From NCBI GenBank assembly GCA_042095835.1, contig JBELML010000019.1, forward strand, positions 1-64,000: a DNA stretch of 64,000 nucleotides. The letters are read 5' to 3'. Under the pieces are notes generated by a model. That model was given only the letters and a program-made list of their open reading frames with translations. It made no database searches and had not been told where the DNA came from. This stretch comes from DATFKA01 sp042095835 (GTDB lineage: Bacteria; Bacteroidota; Bacteroidia; Chitinophagales; Saprospiraceae). Below are positions 18,210 through 28,009 of the stretch, one piece after another (within the stretch, counting starts at the first letter, position 1; every line of letters begins with the position of its first letter). Both the position numbers and the translations under genes were made by a program.

Positions 18210-19721
18210 ATGAAGTTATCTATTTCCATTTTCTTTCTAATCCTTGCTTTCACGCTTGGCGCACAAGATATTGATCGCTCCCACATCACCTATTCCAATG
18301 CCCTATTCTCTTTAGAGCAGTTGAAGCAACTCCTAGCGATTCCCAATGACGCCAATCATCCTGAGGATATTGAAAAAAATGTAGTCTGGTGTGTTGAGCA
18401 GATGCAGCAGCAAGGTTTTGTAATGGAGCGCTTAGAGACCTCTACCGTGCCTTTATTATTAGCTACCTATGCCCAGGAAGTTGCTGATGCCCCAACCGTT
18501 TTGTTCTATTTTCACATTGATGGGCAGCCTGTAGATCCCTCCTTTTGGTTTCAGGAAAACCCTTATCAAGCTACTTTAAAAGTTGAGCAAAAAGGAGAAG
18601 GTTGGGTAGACTTGCCTTGGGAAGATTTGTATGATAAAGCCCTCAACCCCGAGTGGCGTCTATTTGCACGCTCCGCCTCTGATGATAAAGCGCCCTATAT
18701 CGCTTTTTTAACAGCCTTAAAAACCTTGCAAGCGGAGCGCAGGTCGCTCCCCTACAATCTCAAAGTAATTCTCGATTTTGAAGAAGAAATCGGTTCACCA
18801 CGTTTGGCGCAAGCCGTTGAAGACAACAAAGAAGCCTTATCTGCCGATATGCTTTTGATCTTTGATGGTCCTAAACACCCAAGCAATCAGCCAACCATCT
18901 CCTTTGGGGCAAGAGGTATCACCCGAGTAAGCCTAAAAGTATTTGGTCCTACTTATCCATTACACAGTGGGCACTATGGCAATTACGCTCCCAACCCTGC
19001 CCTCCGATTGGCTAAATTATTGGCTAGCATGAAAGATGATGAAGGTCGCGTCACCATCCCAGGCTATTATGATGGTATCGAGTTGACCGAAGAAATAAAA
19101 TCTATTTTAGCTACGGTACCTGATGATGAGCAAGCGCTACGGGTCAAACTTGGTATCGGTGAGATAGATCAGGTCGGAGAGAATTATCAGGAAGCCTTGC
19201 AATACCCTTCTTTAAATATCAGAGGAATGTCTTCTGCTTGGGTGGGAAAGGAGGTGAGAACCATCGTACCAGCTACCGCCTTAGCAGAAATAGATATGCG
19301 CCTGGTCGTCGAAAGTGATGGCTATCGTCTACAGGAGCTAGTCCGCCAGCACGTAGAGAACCAGGGCTACTTTGTCATTGATCGCAAACCCAACTCAAGA
19401 GAGCGAGTGATTCACGATAAAATTTGCCAGTTGACCACCGGCGGCGTTACCAAAGCCTTCCGCACCGACTTCGACACCCCACTGGGCGAATGGGTCGTGG
19501 GTACAGTAAAAGCCACTTTTGGTCAAGAACCGATTCGACTGCGGACGATGGGTGGGACCCTGCCGACTTCTCCCTTTATCAACACCTTAAAGGTGCCAGC
19601 TGTCATTGTACCGCTGGTCAACAGCGACAACAACCAGCATAGTCCAAATGAGAATATCCGTTTAGGAAATTACTTTGATGCAGTGAAGACTTTTTATGGA
19701 TTATTAGAAAAAGGGTTTTAG
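18210..19721 (+). CDS. secreted M20 family zinc dipeptidase
   Basis: Metallopeptidase of 503 residues with a signal peptide (MKLSISIFFLILAFTLGAQ). The frame opens at a TTG at 18183, but ATG at 18210 sits directly before the signal peptide. M20 zinc-ligand regions are visible: FHIDGQPVD (His), SASDDKAPYIAF (bridging Asp) and LDFEEEIGS (catalytic Glu pair). The dimerisation domain follows (FGPTYPLHSGHYGNYAPNP), then a C-terminal NQHSPNENI segment with the last ligand. Likely hydrolyses di- or short peptides outside the cytoplasm. Convergent with the MscS gene, with only 18 bases between stop codons. Confidence 0.9.
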   Translation: MKLSISIFFLILAFTLGAQDIDRSHITYSNALFSLEQLKQLLAIPNDANHPEDIEKNVVWCVEQMQQQGFVMERLETSTVPLLLATYAQEVADAPTVLFYFHIDGQPVDPSFWFQENPYQATLKVEQKGEGWVDLPWEDLYDKALNPEWRLFARSASDDKAPYIAFLTALKTLQAERRSLPYNLKVILDFEEEIGSPRLAQAVEDNKEALSADMLLIFDGPKHPSNQPTISFGARGITRVSLKVFGPTYPLHSGHYGNYAPNPALRLAKLLASMKDDEGRVTIPGYYDGIELTEEIKSILATVPDDEQALRVKLGIGEIDQVGENYQEALQYPSLNIRGMSSAWVGKEVRTIVPATALAEIDMRLVVESDGYRLQELVRQHVENQGYFVIDRKPNSRERVIHDKICQLTTGGVTKAFRTDFDTPLGEWVVGTVKATFGQEPIRLRTMGGTLPTSPFINTLKVPAVIVPLVNSDNNQHSPNENIRLGNYFDAVKTFYGLLEKGF

Positions 19722-19739
19722 TCATAGTAGCAGGAGCAC

Positions 19740-21380
19740 CTACCGCTCCTCAAACCGTTTTTTATAATCCTCCAAAAAGTTGTTCAATTTAGAATCGCTT
19801 GCCTTTTTATTAGGTGCAATTCCCTCGGTTTTTTGTCCGGGGAAACGCTCTACATGTACACTTGTAGTCGGATAAGCAAACTCTACACCTAGTTCTTCGG
19901 CTAATCTCAAGGTGGCCAGTAGAATCTCCTCTTTCGCCTTGAGCTCGGCATCCCAATCGGGTACATCGAAAAAGATATAGAATAAGATATCCAATGAGCT
20001 GGAGCTCATACCATTCAAATGTACATAGAATGCATCCTTCCGGGTATCTGGGTGAATGGATACAATTTGGCGCAAGCCTTCTACAAACTGCTCGATCAAT
20101 TCCGGACGTGTACCATAGGTAATCGTAATTGTGGTAGAATACCTACGATAAACTCGCAGACCATAGTTATTAATCACCATATCCGATAATTTTCCATTCG
20201 GCACAGAAACTAGCGAATTGGCAAAAGTCCGCACTCGAGTCGAACGAAAACCCACCTCTTCTACGGTTCCATCTACTCCATTAAAGTTGACCCAATCTCC
20301 GATTTGAAAGGGTCGATCCAAAAATATTGTAAAAGACCCAAATAGGTTCTTGACCGTATCTTGAGCTGCTAAGGCAATAGCCAAACCTCCTATAGATATA
20401 CCTGCGATCAAGGCAGTCACATTGACATCGAGTAGTTGCAAGGCCGATAAAATGGCGATGGTGATAATGACGCCTTGCAGCGTGCGGGTCATGATGGGCA
20501 CCAACTGCTCATCCATCTTACTCTCCGTCTGTCTGGTAAAGCGGCCAACATACTTCATCACCACTTCTACTACAGATAGACCGATCAAGGTGAAAATGAG
20601 GATACCTGCTAGCTTCAAGAAGGTGACCAAAACGGTATTGACCTCAATCGGCAGTTGTAGAATGGGAAATAAAATGCGCATTAGGCGTATCATGATGAAG
20701 AAACTCACCAAGCGGGCGATGCGCCGGATTAACTTTTTAGGAATCAAGGATGGATATAGCCGAGAGCTAGAAACCCTTTTGACAATAGGATTTAATATCC
20801 TCGACAATAAAATGTAAACTAAAAAACTGAGTGTAATTGCAAGTACAATGCCCAGCCACTGCCACAGTTTTAGACCAAGAAATTTTTGTTGGGAAGACTG
20901 AGGTACTAGTTTCAACAAACGATCGGTCCCAAAGGGGTAAACCTGCTTGTGGAAACCTGGAATATTGGCAACCGTTTCCTGAGCATAGTACCAGCGATTG
21001 TCCAATTTTTCCAAATAAATACCAGGCAATTCCTTTGGAAAAGGAGTAAAAACACTCCTTCGTTGCAGACTATCTCGGAAGTCTGGATCATTCGGGACAA
21101 TGTTTAAATTGACATACAGCCCTTCACCGTCATAGATTTGCTTCAATTGGATCGCCAGCCGCTGAGCCAGGGAGGTATCTGCAATCCCATTAAAAACGCT
21201 GGCCGCTTTATCGGGTTCGTAGCTTTCTGCTTGGAGATAATGCAAATGGACCAACATCGTATTATAGGGTGTGGCCAGCGTGATTTCAACAGGCCCATCG
21301 ACTCTATTTTGTGCTCCTATTGTAAAAGGAAGCAGGAAAGTGAGGAGGAAAGTGAAAAAATAACGATTTTGTCGCTTCAT
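19740..21380 (-). CDS. MscS-family mechanosensitive ion channel
   Basis: Channel protein of about 546 residues that probably releases solutes on osmotic downshock. The ATG at 21380 directly precedes a signal peptide (FFTFLLTFLLPFTIGAQ), so I prefer it to the more upstream start at 21449. A periplasmic region (about 20-160) precedes four to five transmembrane helices. The pore-lining helix carries ALIAGISIGGLAIALAAQDTVKN, followed by the MscS beta domain (FQIGDWVNFNGVDGTVEEVGFRSTRVRT). The C-terminal alpha-beta domain is intact and ends in a charged tail. Divergent from the S8 protease gene, with element C between them. Confidence 0.9.
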   Translation of the reverse strand: MKRQNRYFFTFLLTFLLPFTIGAQNRVDGPVEITLATPYNTMLVHLHYLQAESYEPDKAASVFNGIADTSLAQRLAIQLKQIYDGEGLYVNLNIVPNDPDFRDSLQRRSVFTPFPKELPGIYLEKLDNRWYYAQETVANIPGFHKQVYPFGTDRLLKLVPQSSQQKFLGLKLWQWLGIVLAITLSFLVYILLSRILNPIVKRVSSSRLYPSLIPKKLIRRIARLVSFFIMIRLMRILFPILQLPIEVNTVLVTFLKLAGILIFTLIGLSVVEVVMKYVGRFTRQTESKMDEQLVPIMTRTLQGVIITIAILSALQLLDVNVTALIAGISIGGLAIALAAQDTVKNLFGSFTIFLDRPFQIGDWVNFNGVDGTVEEVGFRSTRVRTFANSLVSVPNGKLSDMVINNYGLRVYRRYSTTITITYGTRPELIEQFVEGLRQIVSIHPDTRKDAFYVHLNGMSSSSLDILFYIFFDVPDWDAELKAKEEILLATLRLAEELGVEFAYPTTSVHVERFPGQKTEGIAPNKKASDSKLNNFLEDYKKRFEER

Positions 21381-21436
21381 TGCACAGATCATTTTTGAAC
21401 TCTCTAGGTGTAATGGTAAGTTTGCCATAGATAAAC

Positions 21437-21444
21437 CAAAGTTA
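21437..21444 (-). promoter_or_regulatory. candidate -7 element of the MscS gene
   Basis: Minus strand TAACTTTG matches TAnnTTTG, 57 bases before the start codon at 21380. The expected -33 position falls inside the adjacent repeat element (from 21450) and shows no TTTG, so the insertion may have changed this promoter. Confidence 0.4.
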
Positions 21445-21449
21445 TACAT

Positions 21450-21614
21450 TAGAGCGTGTTTAAATTTTGTTTTTGGAGATTAAATTTGATGATTTTGTCT
21501 CTAGAAAAGGCAAAAAGCGCAGAAATAGCCCAGCTATTATGAGCATTTTTAACGAAGTCTAGGGGCAAAAGGGCAAATTTTAGCCCGAAGTATAAATTTT
21601 CAAACATGCTCTTA
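21450..21614. repeat. MITE-like structured element, copy C
   Basis: About 165 bases with imperfect terminal inverted repeats: AGAGCGTGTTTAAATTTT at 21451-21468 against the complement of 21593-21612 (AGAGCATGTTTGAAAATTT). The interior holds the hairpin AATAGC-CCA-GCTATT (21524-21538), flanked by AAGGCAAAAAGCGCAGA and CATTTTTAACG, closely paralleling copy B at 13552-13601. No coding capacity. It fills the space between the divergent MscS and S8 protease genes. Confidence 0.65.
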
Positions 21615-21653
21615 AATAGGCCATATCATCAATCGACCCAAAAAAAAGCCATC

Positions 21654-24353
21654 ATGCACATCAGAAAATTACTACTTTTTCTAAGCCTCCTTTTGGGAAC
21701 TTTTATCACCTCAAACGCTCAATTATTGGACCACACACAAGGAGAGATCCTGGTTCAGTTTAACCAAGGAGTGGTGCCCAATCAATGGTTATTGCAGCAA
21801 CAAAATCCTGCACTGAATAAAAGAGCGATCCAGATCGACCATTGTATCTCGGAAAATATGAAAATATGGTCCATCCGCTTTGATTGGACCCGTATCAACG
21901 AATACGATCTTCTAGCAGAAGTGCAATTAGATAAAGATGTAGTAGCTGCGCAGTTTAACCATTTTCTGGATTTGCGTTCAGCAACGCCCAATGATCCTCA
22001 GTACGGAGAGCAATGGTTTCTGAATAATACTGGTCAACGGGCGGGCTTTACGCCTGGAGTTGACTTGGGCATGGAAGAGGCCTGGGACATCACTACTGGT
22101 GGTGTGACACCCGAAGGAGATACCATCGTGATCTGCGTAATTGATAATGGGCTAGACTTGGATCATAGTGATTTCCAAGGCAATATTTGGTACAATTATA
22201 AGGAGATACCCAACAATGGTTTGGATGATGATAATAATGGATACGTAGACGATTATCGTGGTTGGCACGTCGATCGCAAAAATGATAATGTAGACGATCA
22301 AAACTTCCACGGTACCCTGACCGCTGGTATCATCGGCGCCAAAGGAAACAATGGAATCGGCGTCACCGGCATCAACTGGAATGTAAAGTTGATGATTGTC
22401 GTTGGAGGTTTTGGCCAAGCAATTGAGTCTCGTATTATCGAGGCTTATGATTATAGTCTCACCCAACGCCGTCTTTATAATGAAACAAATGGAGAAAAAG
22501 GCGCTTTTGTAGTAGCTACTAATTCTAGTTGGGGTGTATCCAGAAAGTTTCCAGATGAGTTTCCATTGTGGTGTGCGGTATACGACAGCTTGGGGAATGC
22601 CGGAGTGATCAATATTGCTGCTACAGATAACAAAGATGTAGATGTAGATGCAGAAGGCGATATGCCGACTTCATGTGAAAGTGATTTTTTGATCACCGTG
22701 ACCAATGTAGGAGGAACGGGAGCAAAAGTAGCTGATGCAGGCTTTGGCACTACTAGCATAGATTTGGGTGCTTTCGGAGATCAGATATTTACTACGGGAG
22801 ATGACAACTCCTATACCGAGAATCGAGGTACCAGTTATTCTGCTCCTATGGTCACAGGCGCAGTGGGTTTATTATATGCGGCCAATTGTGCCTCCCTATC
22901 TGCTATCTATAAAGAGTCTCCAAAAGATGGAGCCCTCAAAGTCAAAGATATACTCTTGCGCAGTGTTGATCCTGAGCCCACACTAGATAGTATAACGGTC
23001 ACAGGCGGGCGTTTGAACATTCATAATGCCCTGCAATTGCTACTCGACGAGTGTGGTGATTGTCCTCCACTTCTACAAGTTGGTACAGAAGGCTTGACCG
23101 ATACCGAAACCAATATCAAATGGTTGACAAATGAACTAATTGGTCGAGTAGATTTCAGGTGGCGACAACTAGGAGAGACCGAATGGACCGTCGAGGAAGC
23201 CGTACAAAGTCCAATTGCACTGGATAGTTTAATTGCTTGTACCAGCTATGAGTACCAATTCAAGGTGTATTGTGAGAATGACACCCTCGATTTTACAGAC
23301 CGGACCTTTATATTTAAAACGGACGGCTGTTGCGATCCACCTGCCAACTTTCAGTCTACTTTTATTGGTAATGTCAGTATTGCCTTCAAATGGGATCCGG
23401 TATTAGCTGCTCAAGGATATACCCTCAGGTATAGAGCATTGGGCACAGAAAATTGGATAGAGCGTTTTGCGCCATCTACCAACCGGAGCGTACCGCAGCT
23501 GACCTCCTGTACTACTTATGAGTTTCAGGTACGAAGTAATTGCGTAGGAGAAGAGTCGGACTTTAGTCAAAGCATCATTCTAGGTACTTTTGGCTGTGGA
23601 GCCTGCCTCGATCAAGATTACTGTACACCACTTGACCTAGAGAGTTCTCGTTCTAGTTCAGAATGGATCGCAGGAGTAGCGATCGATGGAATTGACAACA
23701 CCTCCGATGGGCAAGGATATTCGGATTTTACCGGCTTAATGCTTCCTGATATAGTACAGGGAGACACCATCCGCTTGCAACTCACACCTGGCTACTCTGG
23801 GTTTGCATTTGATGAATTTTTCAAGGTTTGGATAGATTATGATCAAGATGGCTTTTTCTCTTCTTTGGACGTTGCCTATGAGACGCCAGACTTTGTAAAT
23901 GGAGCTTTAGACACCTCTATTATCATTCCAGTGGATGCGCGATTAGGGAAAACCAGAATGCGGGTGATTATGAAATTCAATTCAGAACCTTCGGCCTGTG
24001 TAAGTGATGCAGGGAGCTTCTTTGGAGAGGTAGAAGACTACTGTATCAATATTGTAGAGGCAGTGACAACAAGTACGGAAAATCCGTTAGCGCGGCAGGC
24101 CAATTTATCAGTTTTTCCAAATCCAGTTGTGGATCAATTGAATTTGCAGATCAATCTTCAAACAATCATCGACGAAGCTCAAGTAGAAATTGTAAATTTA
24201 TCGGGTCAAATTATGCAGCAGACCACCTTAGATAATTTAGGTATAGGTCAGCACCGACAAGTGATTTCTACTCAAAGTTGGCAAACAGGCGTTTATTTTA
24301 TACGCTTAAAAACAGGCATAGGCACCTTAGTTGAAAAAGTCATTAAATATTAA
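21654..24353 (+). CDS. secreted S8 (subtilisin) serine protease, T9SS cargo
   Basis: Exported subtilase of about 899 residues. The chosen ATG at 21654 starts the signal peptide (MHIRKLLLFLSLLLGTFITS); an earlier ATG at 21606 lies in the repeat element. A propeptide-like region (about 25-105) precedes the catalytic domain with Asp in VICVIDNG (about 164), His in NFHGTLTAG (about 219) and Ser in GTSYSAPMVTG (about 394). Two FN3-like domains follow, then a GEVED domain (YSDFTG, VWIDYDQDG, GEVEDYCINI), and a type A T9SS tail (LSVFPNPVVDQL). The GEVED block resembles that of the M4 protease. The PKD protein gene follows after 29 bases. Confidence 0.94.
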   Translation: MHIRKLLLFLSLLLGTFITSNAQLLDHTQGEILVQFNQGVVPNQWLLQQQNPALNKRAIQIDHCISENMKIWSIRFDWTRINEYDLLAEVQLDKDVVAAQFNHFLDLRSATPNDPQYGEQWFLNNTGQRAGFTPGVDLGMEEAWDITTGGVTPEGDTIVICVIDNGLDLDHSDFQGNIWYNYKEIPNNGLDDDNNGYVDDYRGWHVDRKNDNVDDQNFHGTLTAGIIGAKGNNGIGVTGINWNVKLMIVVGGFGQAIESRIIEAYDYSLTQRRLYNETNGEKGAFVVATNSSWGVSRKFPDEFPLWCAVYDSLGNAGVINIAATDNKDVDVDAEGDMPTSCESDFLITVTNVGGTGAKVADAGFGTTSIDLGAFGDQIFTTGDDNSYTENRGTSYSAPMVTGAVGLLYAANCASLSAIYKESPKDGALKVKDILLRSVDPEPTLDSITVTGGRLNIHNALQLLLDECGDCPPLLQVGTEGLTDTETNIKWLTNELIGRVDFRWRQLGETEWTVEEAVQSPIALDSLIACTSYEYQFKVYCENDTLDFTDRTFIFKTDGCCDPPANFQSTFIGNVSIAFKWDPVLAAQGYTLRYRALGTENWIERFAPSTNRSVPQLTSCTTYEFQVRSNCVGEESDFSQSIILGTFGCGACLDQDYCTPLDLESSRSSSEWIAGVAIDGIDNTSDGQGYSDFTGLMLPDIVQGDTIRLQLTPGYSGFAFDEFFKVWIDYDQDGFFSSLDVAYETPDFVNGALDTSIIIPVDARLGKTRMRVIMKFNSEPSACVSDAGSFFGEVEDYCINIVEAVTTSTENPLARQANLSVFPNPVVDQLNLQINLQTIIDEAQVEIVNLSGQIMQQTTLDNLGIGQHRQVISTQSWQTGVYFIRLKTGIGTLVEKVIKY

Positions 24354-24382
24354 TTATTCTCAAACACCGATACCAATACCTT

Positions 24383-26872
24383 ATGAAAACGATCCTTTAC
24401 ACCTTACTCTCCATCTCTATCATTGGTCTGCATTCAGCCAATGGCCAAATAAGCTTTACGGCTAATGATTTGCCACAACCAGGAGATCGATTGGTATCCA
24501 ACACCAATACCAATACGGCTGCTCTAAGTGCTGGTGGAGCAGGTGCCAATGTCACCTGGGATTTTACTGGCTTCCTAAACCAACAGACCAATACCACGAG
24601 CTTTGCTCCGCCCTCTGCTTTTGCAAGTAGCAGCCTTTTTCCTGATGCGACACTCGCATCTACAGTAGGCTCTACCGCTAGTATTTTATACTCTCAGGTG
24701 ACGGACAATGGATTATTTACTTTAGGTGCCTTTACAGGTGATCCTGATCTAGGGATAGACACCTTTCTGGTCACTTTTGATCCACCACGACTAGAAATAA
24801 AATTACCACTCAACTATCAAGATACATTTAGTGCCAATACCGTGACCGGCTTTGTCATTTCAGATATAGGCTCCGGCACAGGTATTGAAGTGGTTCAGCG
24901 AGAAACTTCCTTTAATGAGGTAGATGCCTATGGCACTGTAAGTCTTTCTCATGGAGACTATCAAGCACTTAGAGTAAAATCGACGGTGACATCTATTGAC
25001 TCCAGTTTTTTGATTAGCGATGGCATTAGGCAGTTTTTTAGCGAAGTCATTGCCGTAGATACGACCTATGATTGGATTGCTTTGGAGTCAGGTGGTCCTC
25101 TAGTTTCGATGGAGGCCTCAGGTATTGATCCCGGCAATGTTTCTGTCACTATTATAGATGTACCTGCGAGTAGCATTGGAGGAGGCGATACGGTTCTATT
25201 CCCTGTTGCAGATTTTAGAGCAATAGACTTAGCTAGTGGCCAATATTTGTTTAGCGATCGATCGACTAATGGGCCTACGAGTTGGGATTGGGATTTTGGA
25301 GATGGCAATAGCTCTATGTTTCAGAACCCTAGTCATACTTATGAGCGTGACGGCGATTTTCAGGTTTGCCTGGTAGTAGCTAACGAAGCTGGCGCCGATA
25401 CAAGTTGTCAAATTATAACAGTTGATGGACTGAAACCCCTTGCAGGGTTTTCTTTTCAGGATAATGGTGATGGACTAGTGGCCTTTTCAAATACCACTAC
25501 CGGAGCTAATAATACTTACACCTGGGACTTTGGAGATGGCAACAGCAGTGCAGAAACAAGTCCGATCCATGTTTATCCTGCAATAGATTCTACCTATGAG
25601 GTCTGCCTAATTGCTACCAATCCATCTGGTGCCGATACGCTATGTCGGATGGTACAAGTATCTCGTTTTTCACCAATTACAGATTTTACGGTTACGGATC
25701 AAGGCATGGGGAGCTTTGCATTTACTGACCAATCTTCTAATGAACCAGTTGTTTGGATTTGGGATTTCGGAGACGGCAATGTCTCTAGTAGCCAAAATCC
25801 AGAACATACTTACCAAACAGAGGGAAGCTATACCGTTTGTCTGACCACTACCAATTCTGTTGGAATTGATTCTAGCTGTCAGGTATTAGTAGTAGATAAC
25901 TTATTACCTGATCCTGCTTTTACATTCCAAGATGCTGGACCGGCCACTATCCAGTTTAGCGATCAAAGTACCAATGATCCACAATCATGGCTCTGGGATT
26001 TCGGAGATGGCAACACCTCGAATCAGCAGAACCCTGAGCATACTTATGCTACCGAAGGGCAATATACCGTCTGCCTAACTACCACCAATACTTTTGGATC
26101 AGACTCTACTTGTGCAACGGTGGCGATTACTAATCTTGTACCCATGGTCTCCTTTTCGACTGATAGCGTAGGTTTGGGCACCATTCAGTTCACCGATTTA
26201 TCTACGAATACGCCTACTTCTTGGCTGTGGGATTTTGGAGATGGCAATACTTCCACTACTCAAAACCCAACACATACCTTTCCAGCAGAAGGGAATTATA
26301 CTGTCTGTTTGACGAGTACCAATAGTTTTGGTTCGGACTCCTCTTGTGCTAGTGTGCTTATTCAGGGGATCGTTCCTGTAGTAGATTTTTCCATTACAGC
26401 CTTAGATAGTGGGCAAATACAATTTACAGATTTAACGAGTAACATGCCCAATTCCTGGTTATGGGACTTTGGCGATGGCAACACCTCTTTTGAGCAAAAT
26501 CCTATTCATAGCTATATCAGTACGGGCGACTATACGGTTTGTTTGACAGCTACCAATGCCTTTGCTACTGATTCGTCTTGTGCGGTGGTAAGTGTCGTGA
26601 TCACCAACTTAGCGACTTCCTTGCCGGGTACAAGTCTGTTGATTGGTCCCAATCCCTTCAACGGACAGTTCAATGTACAGTTGCAGGGACAATTGCCCAA
26701 TCAGCCCTTGCGCATGCAAGTTTTCAGCAGCAATGGACAATTGATGGGCAAGTATTTATTACGAGACCAAATGTCAATAGCTACCAATGATTGGCCTAGT
26801 GGTTCATACTGGTTGCAGTTACGAGATGAGCAGGGGAATCGGGTCTTGGAAACACAGGTGATTAAGAGGTAG
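24383..26872 (+). CDS. six-PKD-domain secreted protein, T9SS cargo
   Basis: Large cell-surface or secreted protein of 829 residues. A signal peptide (LLSISIIGLHSANGQ) is followed by a 240-residue N-terminal region without a recognised domain, then six consecutive PKD domains, each with the core W-x-W/T-D-F-G-D-G-N and a following HTY/HSY, spaced about 80-85 residues apart. A type A sorting domain closes the protein (LLIGPNPFNGQFNV, ending ETQVIKR). PKD arrays usually act as spacers or carbohydrate/protein-binding modules; no catalytic domain is visible. Likely cotranscribed with the S8 protease. It converges with the oxidase gene, with two bases between stop codons and no terminator room. Confidence 0.9.
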   Translation: MKTILYTLLSISIIGLHSANGQISFTANDLPQPGDRLVSNTNTNTAALSAGGAGANVTWDFTGFLNQQTNTTSFAPPSAFASSSLFPDATLASTVGSTASILYSQVTDNGLFTLGAFTGDPDLGIDTFLVTFDPPRLEIKLPLNYQDTFSANTVTGFVISDIGSGTGIEVVQRETSFNEVDAYGTVSLSHGDYQALRVKSTVTSIDSSFLISDGIRQFFSEVIAVDTTYDWIALESGGPLVSMEASGIDPGNVSVTIIDVPASSIGGGDTVLFPVADFRAIDLASGQYLFSDRSTNGPTSWDWDFGDGNSSMFQNPSHTYERDGDFQVCLVVANEAGADTSCQIITVDGLKPLAGFSFQDNGDGLVAFSNTTTGANNTYTWDFGDGNSSAETSPIHVYPAIDSTYEVCLIATNPSGADTLCRMVQVSRFSPITDFTVTDQGMGSFAFTDQSSNEPVVWIWDFGDGNVSSSQNPEHTYQTEGSYTVCLTTTNSVGIDSSCQVLVVDNLLPDPAFTFQDAGPATIQFSDQSTNDPQSWLWDFGDGNTSNQQNPEHTYATEGQYTVCLTTTNTFGSDSTCATVAITNLVPMVSFSTDSVGLGTIQFTDLSTNTPTSWLWDFGDGNTSTTQNPTHTFPAEGNYTVCLTSTNSFGSDSSCASVLIQGIVPVVDFSITALDSGQIQFTDLTSNMPNSWLWDFGDGNTSFEQNPIHSYISTGDYTVCLTATNAFATDSSCAVVSVVITNLATSLPGTSLLIGPNPFNGQFNVQLQGQLPNQPLRMQVFSSNGQLMGKYLLRDQMSIATNDWPSGSYWLQLRDEQGNRVLETQVIKR

Positions 26873-26874
26873 TT

Positions 26875-28005
26875 TTATACCTTCTCCAAACCCAAATTCA
26901 ACATATTGTTAATCAAATCCTCTTCTAATAGAGCGGTGACATAGTCACCGCCGGCAGCTCCGAGCGCAGCCACTCCGTAGAGAAATGCTCGCCCTAAAAG
27001 GACAAACTCTGCACCTTGGTGTAGCGCCCTGAGGATATCTAGGCCATTACGTATGCCACTATCATAAATGATGGCGGTTTTCCCTTTGGCGAGAGCGGCT
27101 AGTTCTGGGAGTACATCTATGGCAGGCGGCGCTCCATCAAATTGACGGCCACCGTGATTAGAAATGACGATCCCGTCAAAGCCGATAGCTATAGCTTGCT
27201 CTACATCTTTAGGGTGTAAAAGACCTTTTAAAACCAGCGGTCCTTTCCATTCTTCTCGTAGGGTTTTACAATAGTCCCACGATAGACTACCGCCCAGTTC
27301 TTGGGCTACAAAATCGGCAATAGAGGCATTGGATTTGTAGTCGGCATATTCCTCGATGGTTCGTAGCTTGGGCATGCCTTTTTTCATAACGGCTCTAGTC
27401 CACTGCGGATGAGTAAGGGCTTGCCAAACAAAGGCCGGGGAAATTTTGGGCTTCTCCATTCCAGCTCTTCTCGTACGCTGCCGAATACTTGGGATGGGAA
27501 CATCGGCCGTGACAACGAGCGTATGAAAACCAGCAGCTTGTGCGCGTTTCAAAATAGCTTTGCGGAGCTCGGCTCTTCGTGGCGGATACAGTTGGAACCA
27601 ACCCCTATCTCCCACTAAAGGACCAATCTCTTCAGGAGTAGCCGTCGCTACGGTACTTAGCGTATATGGAATATGGTACTTTTTTGCAGTCTGAGCCAGG
27701 ATAGCCTCCGCGCCCGGCCACATCAAGCCTGATAAACCTACGGGAGCAATCCCAAAAGGAAGTGCAAAAGATTGATCAAGGATGGTTGTTCCTAGTTGTG
27801 GCGTGATTTCTCCTTTACAAAATTGTGGTATTAGTTCTACTTTAGAAAAAGCAGCGGTGTTTTTATCGATCAAATCTTCTGCACCCGTTCCTGATTGGAG
27901 GTACTCCCAGGCTACAAAAGGGATGCGCTTTTTGGCTTTAGCCTCCAAGTCTTGAACAGCTGGATACTGATGTATCATCTTTCGTTGTGCTTCGGTATAG
28001 GGCAT
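26875..28005 (-). CDS. FMN-dependent alpha-hydroxy-acid oxidizing enzyme
   Basis: TIM-barrel flavoenzyme of 376 residues in the L-lactate dehydrogenase/glycolate oxidase family, converting a 2-hydroxy acid to a 2-oxo acid. The active-site signature ISNHGGRQFDGAPP has the catalytic His and substrate-binding Arg; YDSGIRNGLDILRA and FVLLGRAFLYG are the FMN phosphate-binding segments; IAPVGLSGLMWP is a conserved FMN loop. The start is ATG at 28005, four bases after the aminotransferase stop; a TTG at 28032 would overlap that gene. Probably lactate, but substrate is not proven by sequence. Confidence 0.9.
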   Translation of the reverse strand: MPYTEAQRKMIHQYPAVQDLEAKAKKRIPFVAWEYLQSGTGAEDLIDKNTAAFSKVELIPQFCKGEITPQLGTTILDQSFALPFGIAPVGLSGLMWPGAEAILAQTAKKYHIPYTLSTVATATPEEIGPLVGDRGWFQLYPPRRAELRKAILKRAQAAGFHTLVVTADVPIPSIRQRTRRAGMEKPKISPAFVWQALTHPQWTRAVMKKGMPKLRTIEEYADYKSNASIADFVAQELGGSLSWDYCKTLREEWKGPLVLKGLLHPKDVEQAIAIGFDGIVISNHGGRQFDGAPPAIDVLPELAALAKGKTAIIYDSGIRNGLDILRALHQGAEFVLLGRAFLYGVAALGAAGGDYVTALLEEDLINNMLNLGLEKV

Positions 28006-28009
28006 GTCT

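Noticed and set aside
20422..20817. 131-codon plus-strand open frame
   Set aside because: Antisense to the MscS transmembrane region; low-complexity composition and no motif.
25270..26560. Regularly spaced repeats that could suggest a CRISPR-like or recently duplicated array
   Set aside because: They encode PKD domains; third-codon positions have diverged, so these are protein-level repeats, not DNA repeats.
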